Source: Lumbricus terrestris
Taxonomy: Eukaryota; Annelida; Clitellata; Crassiclitellata; Lumbricidae
Length of the DNA: 64,000 nucleotides
Reading direction: 5' to 3'
Assembly: GCA_949752735.1 (NCBI GenBank)
Contig: OX457041.1
Location: forward strand, 21,498,117 to 21,562,116
Shown here: positions 39,241-61,079 of the stretch, piece by piece
How the letters are laid out: the number at the start of each line of letters is the position of its first letter
Numbering within the stretch: position 1 is the first letter of the stretch
Translations under genes and position numbers: made by a program
Notes under the pieces: model-generated
Database searches by the model: none
The model's input: the letters and a program-made list of their open reading frames with translations, nothing else
What the model was told of the DNA's origin: nothing

Positions 39241-40002
39241 TCCCACTTAATTATATTAGACTAACCTATAAATTTATCTTAGAAGAGATAAGATTGCTTC
39301 AAAAATAGTCATACAATACAGGTCCATTGGTTTCAACATGAATTAAGAAACAGTGGGAGAAAGAACGACAAACGAAATACGTAGGTTATCCAGTCTATAA
39401 TAACCAAAACATAATAGACCCTGCAGAATACATAATATTACATTACGCCTGTTTCAAGCGCATATTAGGCCTAAATCTATATATAGCCTAATACGCTGGC
39501 ATGCGCAATCGTCTGATTGTGCTCAACAAAATGTCAAACAATAAGCCAACAAAGTTTCAGGCACGATCCACATATAATAATGTAGGCCTACACGTGGCTG
39601 TCGTGAAGTATATTGACATGTCTTCGTAATAGTGAACTTGTGCTGCACACGCGCGCGATACACGGTGTGATGTATTTCTACCTTTATTGTACTAAATGAC
39701 AAGTACAGCAGCAACGCGTCTTGATTATAAAAACAATACAAACACTTGGAATCTTCGAGTAGCCTCACAAAACTGATTTCATGTAACTATCTAGGATATA
39801 CAATACATGTTTGTGCACACGTATAAATTCTACCAATAAACAAACTAATTTTTACGCGAATATTATCGTAGGCTGTTCAGGGCATATTTAAACGTTTTCC
39901 TTGACCTGCTCATAGGAAGACGACTACAGTGTTAAGAGTAGGTTAAGCTTCTCCATCGTCATCATCTACTTCAGTCACGACATCACTTCTCCAGTTCGTC
40001 CA
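39241..40002. other. Intergenic, nothing recognised
   Basis: AT-rich with TAGGCCTA octamers near 39466 and 39583. No gene supported. Confidence 0.45.
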
Positions 40003-40010
40003 ACTGGAAC

Positions 40011-40718
40011 CAGAGCCCTGCGCCGACTTGTCAGTGTCGGCGGCGGCGCGCCGGTCATTTTTGGTCGGCGGCGGCGGCGCGCCGACAGACAAAAATCGGC
40101 GGCGGCGGCGCCCTCAAAATGTCGGCGTCGGCGGCGCGACGCGGCGTCGTGGAATTAGTGCTCCAGGTTCGCATGCTTATTTTAATTTTTTTTTACAAAA
40201 GCAACCTATGTTATAAAGATATGCGTGCTCAGCAATTATTTTTGGCAATTAACTGGTCTTATATTAATATTCATGAAAAGTAATTATTCTCAGAATAGAC
40301 GTTTAATCACAAAATTCTACAAAGGCTTGATTTACAAGCCACTTGACAAATCCAGGCCTCCCGCTTACGTAACCTACTAATAGAATTTAAAGGACTGTTT
40401 GGGCAGTGGCGGCGCTACCTGCCTATTTTATTGTTGACCTGCACTTCAACCTCTCACAAATTCTTGAGGTCCAGTTTCTTGACGCGACCTGCTTAAAATG
40501 TATAGCTGTGTACATGCAGACATGGATACATACATACATACATACATACATACATACATACATACATACATACATACATACATACATACATACATACATA
40601 CATACATACATACATACATACATACATGCATGCATGCATGCATGCATGCATGCATGCATGCATGCATGCATACATACATACATACATACATACATACATA
40701 CATACATACATACATACA

Positions 40719-40750
<32 letters not shown>

Positions 40751-41844
40751 ATACATACATACTGTGTTTGCGTACAAATGTTGTCTGTCGCAAAGTGGAA
40801 GCTATCGTGAATGAATACAAAGTCATGCCATCTTGTCAACAGGTTTGCAGTTTTTTTTATTTTTCTTTGTCAAAGCACATTGAGTAGTAAAATTGATCAC
40901 AATAATTCACCAACTTCCTGATTATTTTATGGCCCAAAAGTCCGACCGACTTCCACGCGAAACTCTTCGCATCTTCTTTAAACCTAACTGCTATGCACAA
41001 GTCTTTCGATCTAAGCAAGCCAAATGACAATAAGTTGCATTTGTTTTATAGGAAAAATGTCCCTTTTTTCCACATCTGATCTCATTTGTGAGATGTTTCT
41101 CAAATTGCTGACTTAATAGGATCTATTGGCTAATTGCCTATCATGCTCCATTTTGCATATAGACAGGCCTATTAATATTCGAAAGCTTAATTAATCACCA
41201 ATTTCGCATAGGTCACGTACAGCATAGGAGTTTGATACTGGCAAGAAAAATAGGAATTAGGTAGTAACTGGCCGGCAATGGAGAATGAGAAGCCTGCAGG
41301 GGCGACCAATCGCCTACATAAAATTGGAGATCGCCACCTCTTTGCAACGTAATAGTAACGTGTATCCTAATACTAGAGGGCAGACGGTTCTGCTCCATCC
41401 TATCAGGCAGGAACACATAAACGGCGCAGCATTCACTTAGGCATAACTGGAGTTCTTTTTACCTTTGTTGATGCCACAATTCAAATCTAATCACAAAACC
41501 CACAAAAGTTTAAACGTTAAGCGCACTGTTCGAAAAGTCCAAACGAATAGTTAGCATCATAGGTTTCATAGCATTGATGCAAAAACGGTGTTACCATGAA
41601 AAATCGAAGTAGATGAGAGAAAGATTCTATTTTCACTGACGCATCAATTTTTTTCGCGAAATCATGCAAAAGATGAAAAATGCAACGGATATAAATCACC
41701 GAATCTATGTGGCATCGGCGGCGCGCCGACAAATTTTCGGCGGCGGCGGCGGCGGCGTCGGCGCGCCGACCCAAAAAAATCGGCGGCGGCGGCGCCCACA
41801 AAGTGTCGGCGGCGGCGGCGCGGCGCGGCCGGCGCAGGGCTCTG
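40011..41844. mobile_element. hAT-type element, 1.83 kb, with CGGCGG-rich ends
   Basis: Termini CAGAGCCCTGCGCCG (40011) and CGGCGCAGGGCTCTG (ends 41844), flanked by a perfect 8-bp duplication ACTGGAAC (40003-40010, 41845-41852). About 140 bases at each end are dominated by CGGCGGCG and GGCGCGCCGAC modules facing inward, a sharp contrast to the AT-rich middle. The middle carries a (CATA)n/(CATG)n microsatellite and no transposase that I can recognise. Confidence 0.92.
40527..40767. repeat. (CATA)n - (CATG)n - (CATA)n microsatellite
   Basis: Three blocks: CATA to about 40626, CATG to about 40669, then CATA again. Lies inside the hAT-type element. Confidence 0.97.
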
Positions 41845-42117
41845 ACTGGAACCCCTTCGAATTCCTCGATACCTGATTCACCTCTCAGTCTCTGTCATCT
41901 GCAGTGACTACCTTACGACCATTTTGTACCGTCAGTTTTCCTCTTGTACGCCTATCAAAAAGGCCATCTTTCATAGCAGGACACCTTGCATCAAGGTGTA
42001 GCATAATAACCCACATATCACAAGGCAAAGTCTTAAATTACATAGCACTCAGTGTGGCAGGTAGCATATACTGTGGCGTGTTATTTAGCAAGCGCTGACC
42101 TTGTGCAGTTTCTGGTA

Positions 42118-42525
42118 TACATACATACATGTATTGTACATACATACATACATACATACATACATACATACATACATACATACATACATACATACATACA
42201 TACATACATACATACATACATACATACATACATACATACATACATACATACATACATACATACATACATACATACATACATACATACATACATACATACA
42301 TACATACATACATACATACATACATACATACATACATACATACATACATACATACATACATACATACATACATACATACATACATACATACATACATACA
42401 TACATACATACATACATACATACATACATACATACATACATACATACATACATACATACATACATACATACATACATACATACATACATACATACATACA
42501 TACATACATACATACATACATACAT
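42118..42525. repeat. (CATA)n microsatellite, about 400 bp
   Basis: Almost uninterrupted CATA repeats. All frames through it (YIHT, MYVC) are artefacts. Confidence 0.98.
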
Positions 42526-43714
42526 TATGGAACGCTCCATTCCGATCATTTATATAATAGGTTTTCATATTCATAATAATTGAAGATGGGTTCGTGAAAA
42601 TTACGTAAAACTACAATTATTGTGTCCTATGAATTTTTCTTGTCCAAAAAGACGCACACAAAAACATGCTTGTGTTTATATATTGGTTAACGTCATCGTT
42701 TTTAAGTAGGCCTACCATGCAGCGGGAGACTATGTCTATAGGTTTGTATTTTACGAAACACTAAAACCAACTTATTGATTTTTTTTCTCAGAAGAACCCG
42801 CTAAAGTAGGCCTACGTATCTTGCCATTTCGGTGCAAGTTATAGGCCTAATTATAAGTAGGCCTGTAGGTTAATTTATTTGATGTTTTAATGCATACAGT
42901 CAGGTATTGTACGACAATGCATGGTTAGTTGTTGTTCCATTTCATGCCAAGCATCTTCTATTTGGTGGCGATGAAGAATCGATACGGATGATATATAGTG
43001 GGAGAAGGTAAGCAGAGAATGAGAAGACTGCGGGTAAATAAGTGAAATATTGCAATGGGTGCAATATTTTTGCGAAGGAATAAGCACAAAAGAAGCAGAA
43101 TTGGAGATTACGATGACGTATAGGCCTCTTTTCAAACTCTAACGGTTGAAATTTATCAACTGCATGCATGAAACCTAGACTATATTTCGTGGAATCAATG
43201 CAATAAGCGATCCCTTGAGTTCCAGTCGTTTGAATTTTTGCTCCCTTCTTTAATACACTCAGCTTAGAAACTTCTGGTTCGAAATTTCACTTCTAAGTTC
43301 TAAGTGAATGACTTCTATAAGTCTTTCTTCCAATTTACTATTATTTTTCTCATCAGTTCTCACACACTCACACTATCATGCAGAATGAACATATACTTTT
43401 CTAGTACTAGATTACATGACACAACGAATTCTCACGATGCACACATGGGAACATTAAGTGGGACTTCTATAGGCTGATTCATAGTCACTTGTATTGCTGC
43501 TAATTATTATATGATGTGATTAAGCTCTAGTACTGTTGCTTAATTAAACGTATGCCTATGCGGCTACTTGCGGTACAAAAAGTCTTACAAAGATCTTCCA
43601 CACTCTGTATAAATAATTTTCTAGCACTACGAAGTGTGCATAACTAAAGAGGCCTAACTCTATAGAACATCGTTCTAATGATTCTGGTCCGATTCACTAT
43701 GAAGCCCTGTGGGA
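42526..43714. other. Intergenic, nothing recognised
   Basis: TAGGCCTA octamers near 42709, 42808, 42843. No gene supported. Confidence 0.45.
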
Positions 43715-43783
43715 TAGAAGGACCACGGGGCTAGAAAGCCCCACGGGGCTAGAAGGACCACGGGGCTAGAAGGACCCTCGTGA
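43715..43783. repeat. 17-18-bp minisatellite, about four units
   Basis: AAGGACCACGGGGCTAG and close variants in tandem. Confidence 0.85.
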
Positions 43784-44655
43784 TGAACCCCGCTATTTGA
43801 AGATACACGCTTCTGAACGCAAGTGCAGTATATGTGTATTATACATGTATAATTGTATATACACACACACACATATATATATATATATGCACATATAGAT
43901 ATAGGTATATAGATTTGCACAAATAACGGTTATAGTAAACAATTATAAACTCATGAAAGTATGATAACATCTCGTAGGCTATATACTATATCATATATGT
44001 TTTTCGAACCTAGATGGAGTAGCCTATAGCCTACTGAAAACACCCGCATACCAACCGACGTGTTTGCAAGTGGGTCTAGGCCTAGCTGTCGGCCTACTAA
44101 TTCTGCTGTAGTTGGTCGTATATATTATATAGGCCCACTTAGTTTACAGTCCAACCAGATGACTGTTACGATCATACATCATAAACTTTGCACCAGACGC
44201 AATTTGGTCCAACAAGGGTTCTGCGCAAGAGAAAACGAACGAGAATATTATGTGAGAGAGGTTTAGGCCTATAGTAGCCTAGTATAGCTTAATGGTAAAC
44301 ACCTTGGCACGAATCGCTTCCCGTTACCCTCCGGAAAGGATCCGCTCAACCTTCCATTCGACAGATGGCGTTAGTTAACTGAGTAGTAAAAGGACGTGTG
44401 ATGGACGCCCAGCATGGCTGCCGTATACAGTTAAATTCAACTCCTGTAATAACTTAATATGATCATCCGTTCAGTATATGCCACTGATTGTAGTCGTACC
44501 GCGTTGTGTCAGTTTGAAAATAATAATCGAAAATAAACAAAGATTGCTCTTATCATTAACAACGAGGACCGGAAAGTTAACAGTTAAGAATCCCCCCGAG
44601 AACATGTATAATTGTATATTGTATAGAGTATAGACTATTAAGCTAGTGGTCTGGG
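43784..44655. other. Intergenic, nothing recognised
   Basis: Mixed TATA-rich and unique sequence. AGCTTAATGGTAAACACC near 44287 has a faint tRNA-like look, but no B box follows. Confidence 0.4.
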
Positions 44656-45050
44656 AGCTAGGGCGAGATGGACCCTTGGGGTATGATGGATCTCGTCAAT
44701 TTAAGGCGTCTGTGATATCTCGCCACCTTCCGAATGAACTTTAATTATTGTAATGTGGATTTAATATTTTAGTAGTGACAAGTCTACACCTTACTCATGG
44801 GGCGAGTTGGATCAGTCACCCAGTCCCAGGTGGCAAAACTTGCAAAAGATGTAATCCGTCTTCCCCGTTTGTGTAAATTCTTCGTGTGGTTCGACTATTT
44901 TCATTCGATTTCAAATGTTTAGTAATTATATTATTATTGTAATAATTATTGTTTATTGCAGTAATAATAACAGTCAATGCGAGGCACATGATTGACTACA
45001 GTAGTCCATCTTGCCCTAGTGTCGGACAAGATGGATCACTAAATCATCTG
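44656..45050. mobile_element. Partial copy of the TA-flanked transposon
   Basis: TAGGGCGAGATGGACCCTTG and GGTATGATGGATCTCGTCAAT match the reverse complement of 14310-14360. GTCCATCTTGCC...GACAAGATGGATCACT (45003-45040) matches the hairpin at 13760-13800. Truncated at the distal side. Confidence 0.8.
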
Positions 45051-45086
45051 AAGTTGAAATAATTGTTCCTCAATGTAACTATTGTG

Positions 45087-45122
<36 letters not shown>

Positions 45123-45515
45123 GCGACAATTTATATGGTGCCATAACACGGCCAAACCGCCATAAGGTCGCCTCACGTCCGGTTATTCTCACGGTGTTGC
45201 TTTATAGACGATCACATTTGTGCATGAAAATATTATTCTGTACAGTGCCTAAAGTGTGGAAAAATAAGTGCCTGGACGCCCCTTACCTCTCCAAAAGAAG
45301 TGCCTGGACGCCCCTTACCTTACCAGTCTGTGCTCGCCAATAAGTGGCTGGACGACGTTCAGATTTTAAAACAAGTGCATGGACGCCGTCCATGACCGTC
45401 CAGGCACACTTTAAGTTGTAATTTCTGTATTGTGACAAATAGCGACTATAATATTATTATTAGCGGTTGTGACGTGCATGCACTGCATAGGCCGTTATGC
45501 TTTGTGCATTTGATG

Positions 45516-45546
<31 letters not shown>

Positions 45547-45715
45547 CACGCACATTTGTACGACACGGGTAGGTCCTATAGGCCTAGGCTATAGCTGTGA
45601 CCGATGATTGGTCGATGAAGATGGTCAGCCGGAAAGCGTGGGAGTGGTGAAAACGCGGGAAGGAACCGGTTGAAACTATAGTGAGTGTTTAGCGGTAGTG
45701 GAATATAAGAAGGTG
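45051..45715. other. Intergenic; (AT)n and short repeated words
   Basis: (AT)n at 45089-45118 and about 45520-45545. The phrase AGTGCCTGGACGCCCCTTACC occurs twice (45269, 45299), with a variant near 45374. No gene. Confidence 0.5.
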
Positions 45716-45838
45716 ACTCAGGGCTGGTTGAGGGCTCGCCACTGGTTGTTCTCTGCCAGTGCCAGTCCCAAGCCTGGATAAAGGAGGCGGGCGACACTGA
45801 TCATCTTTCATATGGCAGTGTCGTTAAATACGCAACAA
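45716..45838 (+). mobile_element. LINE-B 3' end
   Basis: GCCACTGGTTGTTCTCTGCC, CAGTGCCAGTCCCAAGCCTG, then the tail GGGCGACACTGATCATC...CATATGGCAGTGTCGTTAAA. Nearly identical to 48785-48893. Confidence 0.8.
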
Positions 45839-47519
45839 GCCTGAGAGGAGTACAGTTCGAGTCTCGACGAACAGAGTAAAGACGCGGGATTCGACTCTCA
45901 TTGGAAATCATTCAGCTTTGACATTTTTATCGTGCAGAAATTTTGCACAGGTTCTTTTGATATGATTGCACTTCGCTACGAGTGCATCATTCGTTCGTTC
46001 ATTTATTCATACGCAGAAATTGTATGGTGCACCCTCAATATAATTATCTTCTCATAGGCTAATTTCAATAGTAATTTGAGCCTTTAGGTCTTGGGAAGCA
46101 ATGAACTTCGCTACGCAATGAAGTTGATGCTTGAAAGTAGTCAAACCACCGTTCAACTCATGTTACGATTCGGTTAAATTGGCGAATGAGACGATGTAAG
46201 ATATATCAACCATTCTGTCAGATTCCGCACGTTTATTATCACGGCGATCAAGAAGCCACGGTAACTTAAAGTCCGCAAATAAACAAATTCACAATTGGCA
46301 AGTAAGTAAGTACATTCTTTAATAAAAACCAGCTGTGAAACAGCACACGAGTCTAGGTATAGGCTTTGAAAGTCGCCAACAATTGACTCTATGACGAAGT
46401 GAAGGAAGTTAAACATAAGCACATTATATGAAATTTAGGTGTTAGTTGCCACTGCATCACAAGGTATAGTACGCTACAGTATTCGTACATACAGCATATA
46501 ACCTATGTAGGTTTAAATGAGTTAAGTTAATGCTAGAGCACCGCCCAATAAAATTAAGCATTTTGTGGAGTGACTGAGGTTAGTCATCATAGCACATGAC
46601 GTTTTCAAACTTTCGTGCATTCTATTGTGGGACTCTTGAATTTAAGCTGCGATGATATTGTGTGATATCATTGCGATATCGTTGCGATATCATTGCAATA
46701 TGAAGATTGAATCCGTCCAATTAACATATTTAGTTTTTCGTCAACACAAGATGTTAATTAATTGACCCAGTTGTGATAAGCGTATGCAAAGAGGTCAATG
46801 TTGCTGTTAATTTGTAAACAGAGTTCTTATGTAGGCCTACAACATCCATAAACGACGCGCTGTTGTGCATGTCCAAGGCACTTACTTTATTGATGTATAC
46901 AGTTTGCATATTGTGCGTTCATTTGCATGGCTAATATTTCCGACAAAACAGTCACATCGACCTTCTGAAAAACACTATAGCCTACACTAGACACTTGACT
47001 GATAATCGCATGCAAAGGCTCCTGCTATCAAAATCACCGGTTTAATGCAATGCCATGTGACATAACGTATTTAAAATACAATACAATGTAAAGCGGTATG
47101 ATGTATAACATGTAAAGTGATACAATGTGGCAAAATACAATGCAATGCAATGTAATGTGGTAGAGTGCATTAAAAATGCAATGCAACATAATATTATTAT
47201 ATAATATGCTAAAATACAATGCAATTTTATGTGACTTAATGTGCTGAAATACAAAGCAATGATGTTTGATAAAAATCATAACAAATGTATCTTATGCCGT
47301 ATACAGCCAAACAAATTAATCGATCGTGTAGCGTGGCAGTACTTCATGTCACAATTAATGTGTAACAATTGTCCTTGTAAATAGATCAGCTGACGTATTG
47401 CTTTAGTTGTTGAAGCGCCTTTTAAGTCGGACGATGGTGATCAGAGAACAACAAGAAACCGGTTTGTTCCGTAGAGGAAACTGGTTTGCGGTTTGTTGCT
47501 GAAGGCAGAGGGTGGGAAA
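45839..47519. other. Intergenic, nothing recognised
   Basis: A degenerate ATGCAATACA field lies at 47040-47270. No gene supported. Confidence 0.5.
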
Positions 47520-48107
47520 GTGAAAGAGAAACTCTATCTCATTATTAGGACGAAAGTCTCTCTGCTTCACCGGGAAACTTTCTGAGCATCAGTTAGACGT
47601 CTGCAGGAGTCGATTGATTTGTGTCCTTTAAGACTGCGGCCAATAGGTTGAAACCGACAACTAGTTAGACTCCTTGATTCGCGTCGTTGTATTCATCAGG
47701 ATTCGCTGGACGAGGGTTGAAACTTTCCGTTTTCTCAGAAGTGACCTCCTTAAAGCTCGACTAAACTAGTTCACAGCGTCACGGGCAAGTCATCACATCT
47801 TCCCAACGGTACGAAGTTCTTAGAGTATGGCACATGATGTTATTGGTGAATTGGATTGACGCTTTAAGTTTAGCTCTGACAGCCAGAACCGTAGCAGTAA
47901 CTTTAAGACCAGATCCACTAAAACCGGAAACGAGCACAGCCCACGGGAGTACGGGTACATCCTCTATACCATCACTAAAGCTGCAGCAGTGCGACGTGCG
48001 GCTATGCACAGTTCTAGAAAAGACGGTCAATTGGAATTCCTGATTTTTTGCGTAGTTTCACTAGCCCCCGTTTATCAATCCCTCCCCCATCAGACCGAGA
48101 AAATTAT
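47520..48107 (-). other. 3' flank of kinase gene 2, shared with gene 1
   Basis: Matches the gene 1 flank at GACGAAAGTCTCTCTGCTTC (47549) and GCACAGTTCTAGAAAAGACGG (48006). These mark the 3' extent of the tandem duplication. Confidence 0.65.
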
Positions 48108-56913
<8,806 letters not shown>

Positions 56914-57640
56914 TTTATTTTTGTTTTTCGCAGACAAAATCGAAGAAGAATCAACTGTTTCTCGTTGTTCACCCAAAGACACCAGACAATTGCTCGAAAC
57001 GCAAATTTTCTGCCTTGTGTTTCTTCGAGACTCAAACCGACTGGACGATACTGCAGTGACGTCAACTGCACGTATGCTGACTGGGTAACTGACCAGTGAG
57101 CGCTTGACCCCAGTCACAATATCTATGCCTTCTGCTGTAATAGACCAAGGCAGCCGTTTGAAGCGATAACGGCGCTCTGAGCTCTATTACTTTCGTCGCA
57201 GTCGACTTGGAACGTCTACTGATCACAGGTCGGATCGTCGTAAACTGTCGTAGAGCGAAGCAGTTACGTCGGGTTTTATCCGTAGCCAACCTGTCGTAAC
57301 AGGTATTGAGACCAGTGAACCCGAACGGAAATTATGAAGAATTGCGAGAAACGCAGGGGTAGAGAGACACGGAAGCGAGCAGGCATACAGACAGACAAAT
57401 GGAGGGACTGCTACGTGAGCATTTCTTGCAGATTCGTGCGCTATGCAGATGATTAACACTGTATGACGGCAGGCACTCCGTTGTTGAGGCGCAAGTCTAC
57501 AGTAACAGGACCCGCATGCAGCTAGATGCATGCCAGGCGACGATCATGATAGACCTAAATGCGTCTTAACTCGGTGCGAATGACTTGGCTGAGCATGTGT
57601 AGTGTAGGCTACGTATAGGGCTTGCAATGTCCCAAATTTT
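56914..57640 (-). promoter_or_regulatory. 5' flank of kinase gene 2 with a CRE
   Basis: Shares several blocks with the 5' flank of gene 1 (see 35691-36420). The start codon lies in AAAATGG, a strong initiation context. A full cAMP response element is present (separate entry). No defended TATA box. Confidence 0.6.
57057..57064. promoter_or_regulatory. Perfect CRE palindrome TGACGTCA
   Basis: Exact consensus CREB/ATF site, 144 bases upstream of the gene 2 start codon. In gene 1 the aligned stretch (CGACTTCACGTACTGACC, about 35815-35832) has no such site. Function is inferred from position only. Confidence 0.5.
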
Positions 57641-58248
57641 CATGATTTTAAGGTCTGATCATTCACTTATCATAATTAATTAAATTTCAGCGGTCTCAAA
57701 CACGGAAAGATATTTGAAGAGGAATAGTTATTAGAAACTCTAGTTGAAAGTATTTATTGTTCAGAGCAAGCTTCTAATTATTATTTTCTGCCTGCGAAGG
57801 TTTCAACCGTGACCGCAAAGGTAATCAAAAGCAGCTTACGAAAGCAAATAATTATATTATCGTCCTGGTACGACTGCGGTTAGATTATGATTACTCAGCA
57901 GTTCGGACGACTCGCAATGACTCAGGCATCAAAGTGATTGGAATGTCCATTGGATCAGATAGTCAGTTGTGGCCAAAACAATGACTCCCAGCGGGAATTC
58001 CTTCTTCAACACTGCTAGAATGTTTGTGCTGCTTACTGGTGCACGACGGAAGCTGTTTTGAGCTTTTATTCCAAAACTTGTTAAGAACAACTGCATTAAG
58101 GTCCAACTAAGAACTTTGTTGAAACGGTCGAATTGTTTCGCAGGTCACTCAAGAAACTTGCTTAAAAAGTAATTATATTACGTCAACGTGTATTATTTTC
58201 AGATTCTTTATTTGTACATAATTAGCCTACAATTTTTCTATATTAAGG
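57641..58248. other. Non-coding sequence
   Basis: AT-rich; nothing recognised. Confidence 0.45.
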
Positions 58249-58256
58249 ATTCAGGA

Positions 58257-58561
58257 CAGCGACGCCGCCAGGATTTTTTTCTGTACGCACTTTTTTTCTG
58301 TAAGCACAACTTTTGTACGCACTTTTTTTCTGTACGCACAACTTGCACAAAATAAGAATACGCGAAATGAAGTTATGAACTGTTATGACGATCTTTAATG
58401 GGCATGCAGTGAGTGAGAAGTGTACGTGGTCCACTACTAAAGTAGATTCAATAGAATTTCATCGCTTATAATATTTCACGCTTTAATTTACAATTTGTTA
58501 TTTTTTTGCCTTTTCGCGGTGTACGCACTTGCGTAAGTGCGTACGCCTAACGGCGCCCCTG
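58257..58561. mobile_element. hAT-type MITE, 305 bp (family 2-like)
   Basis: Termini CAGCGACGCCGCCAGGA and AACGGCGCCCCTG, flanked by a perfect 8-bp duplication ATTCAGGA (58249-58256, 58562-58569). The interior has three copies of TTTTTCTGTA(C/A)GCAC near the left end and a GTACGCACTTGCGTAAGTGC hairpin near the right end. Confidence 0.9.
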
Positions 58562-58779
58562 ATTCAGGATATTACTATTATTATTATTTGGAGATAAATT
58601 ATGATACATTATGATTCCTCGTGGTACTTTTACGTTAATTAAGAACAGAAGAAAAATGTCTGGAGCAACAGTGCACCTATTCGCCGTTAAGAACTTGAGA
58701 TCCAGTGCAGGAAAGGTAGGCATACAGCGGAATGCCACCGCCTTGAATCGATGAGCAACCATCACCGTCAATAAACGAA

Positions 58780-58780
58780 C

Positions 58781-58814
<34 letters not shown>

Positions 58815-58823
58815 CGATGACGA

Positions 58824-58871
<48 letters not shown>

Positions 58872-58911
58872 TGACGATGACGATGATGATGCATGATGAT
58901 GATGATGATGT

Positions 58912-58980
<69 letters not shown>

Positions 58981-59023
58981 CGACGATGACGACGATGACG
59001 ACGACGACGACGACGACGATGAC

Positions 59024-59101
<78 letters not shown>
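58780..59101. repeat. (GAT)n / (GAC)n microsatellite
   Basis: ATG and ACG trinucleotide blocks alternate. Frames give poly-Asp, poly-His, poly-Ile and so on; all artefacts. Confidence 0.97.
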
Positions 59102-59707
59102 ATTGACGTCCATGAGTGATCCTGTATAAACCTCGGGGCAATAAAAATATTAATGATAAGGCTCCCTCATAAGATCCACGCCCGGCATGGATAAGTCATA
59201 CATGGCCGTTCCAGGTATACTGCTTTTATTATTTATAAGTCCCTGGGGAATGAAATGTCCCAGGGCAATAAACAATAACAATGACTTCTTTCGTTGCGCA
59301 TATTGCAATATGTTGACATACAAGTGGACCACTTCTACATTTTCTCTACCAATTGAAAATACCGTAGTGATTGTGTGATAATTGAGCAGTTGCCTTAACA
59401 CTGACTCTAGTTGTATATGCTGTTTATTTTGCTATAGGCTACAGAGGGCTGATTAAGAGGTATTTCATTTTAACGTCAAGAGAAGGAAGTTAAAAAGAAA
59501 TGCAGTAAACAGCATGGTCGCAGCTCTATTGAGGAATACGGTATAGCAATCATGTAGAGGGTGGTAGTGTTAATCATCACCAATTTTGGATTCGAGCCGA
59601 AATATTTTTTGCACTGACATTGTTATTTTGGTTTGAATGAAGTTCAGGTGACAACAACAACAATCAGCGGCGGCGGTGGGTCTTGCATACATCATTATGG
59701 TCGTAAT
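59102..59707. other. Non-coding sequence
   Basis: Two AATAAA-like words around CTCGGGGCAATAAAAATATT and CAGGGCAATAAACAATAACA suggest decayed repeat tails. No gene. Confidence 0.4.
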
Positions 59708-59925
59708 GCCGACATTATATACATATACAATATACAAAACAATTAGTCATTTATACCGCACTTTAACAAGTCTTGCACAAGAGCGCATTATGTATGCATA
59801 GGCCTACGGTACCAGAACTATAGACATTATATGCAATATACAAAACAATTAGTCATTTATACCGCGCTTTAACAAAAACAAGTCTTGCACAAGAGCGCAT
59901 TATGTATGCATACGGTACCAGAACT
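59708..59925. repeat. About 110-bp tandem duplication, two copies
   Basis: The unit from ACATTATAT...CAATATACAAAACAATTAGT to GCATTATGTATGCATA...GGTACCAGAACTA occurs twice, with small indels (an extra AAAACA in the second). Confidence 0.85.
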
Positions 59926-60378
59926 AGAACTGATATATGGCTAAGTCACGATCAATTGAATCAATTGGACCAGTTGCCCTTTCTCGACAATTCTGTCTGG
60001 CAGTCTTCTTTCTTCTCTCTACTCAAAGCCTGCTTCTTCTCGCGGGGTCTCGCCCATTGACAGCGCTTATGAACGGATCGCACTATACTATTATAGATGT
60101 GTTTTACAAATGCTTAGGCCTAAGTATGAAATTCAGTACAGTACGTCTACACGTTCGCTTAGTCACTCATTATTGCTCCGTGTTGGATATGTATACCCTG
60201 TTGCGTCATGCATCTTGTTTAGTTGACAGTGTCACATCAAATTGTAGCAGTAGGCCTATCCTAAATGATTGTAGACTTCATGACGTGTGGAAGTTCTCAT
60301 ATTTCGCTGGATCATGATGTCAATGACTCACGATTCACGAATGCTCAACAGTTGTTCATTTCTACTGTGGCCTCATTG

Positions 60379-60705
60379 AGTCATCAACACATTTTAGCGG
60401 TTGTGAAGCAGAATGTGAACAATAAAAGCATTGTTTGCTATCTGCGTGTCGTTGTTCTAGTCATCAACACATTTTAGCGGTTGTGAAGCAGAATGTGAAC
60501 AATAAGAGCATTCTTTGCTATCTGCGTGTCGTTGTTCTATAGTCATCAACACATTTTAGCGGTTGTGAAGCAGAATGTGAACAATAAGAGCATTCTTTGC
60601 TATCTGCGTGTCGTTGTTCTATAGTCATCAACACATTTTAGCGGTTGTGAAGCAGAATGTGAACAATAAGAGCATTCTTTGCAATCTGCGTGTCCGTGTT
60701 CTAGT
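60379..60705. repeat. 81-82-bp tandem repeat, four copies
   Basis: The unit starts GTCATCAACACATTTTAGCG and ends GCGTGTCGTTGTTCTA, with very few differences among copies. No spacers between units. Frames at 60265-60477 and 60608-60937 begin or end inside it and are not convincing. Confidence 0.95.
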
Positions 60706-61079
60706 TGTCGAGGAGTTTAGGGTTCGGTTCCAATCATGGGTCGAATTAAGGCTATATGCTTCAGGGTGCTGTGATATCTTTGCGGCCCTCTTGTTTCATA
60801 GTCAGCAGTCCACCAGGCACATAATTATACAGTGTTTAATAACGAGTTCTGACCTCTTTCTGACTACTTCTTGGAATAAGCTTCTGAGGATGCTTTTCTT
60901 GTGGTGTACCGGTAACGGTAGCCTATATGTTTTATAAGAAAGAATTTCAGACACTAGCTTAGTCTAGCAGGCCTACAGTGACAGAAGGTACGAACGACAT
61001 CTTTATGTGTTAAAATAATATGGTTATGCTCCATCCAGTTGAATTTTTAATTGTTCTCCATGTCCACATTTTAAAGGCC

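Noticed and set aside
40423..42583. Cys/Val/Tyr/Met-repeat and Tyr/Ile/His/Thr-repeat proteins
   Set aside because: Translations of (CATA)n; open in all phases.
58547..59141. Poly-Ile, poly-His, poly-Ser and poly-Asp proteins
   Set aside because: Translations of the (GAT)n/(GAC)n repeat.
59937..60317. 126-codon plus-strand frame with a hydrophobic start
   Set aside because: No recognisable domain; it contains a TAGGCCTA octamer typical of non-coding DNA, and no splice or neighbour supports it.
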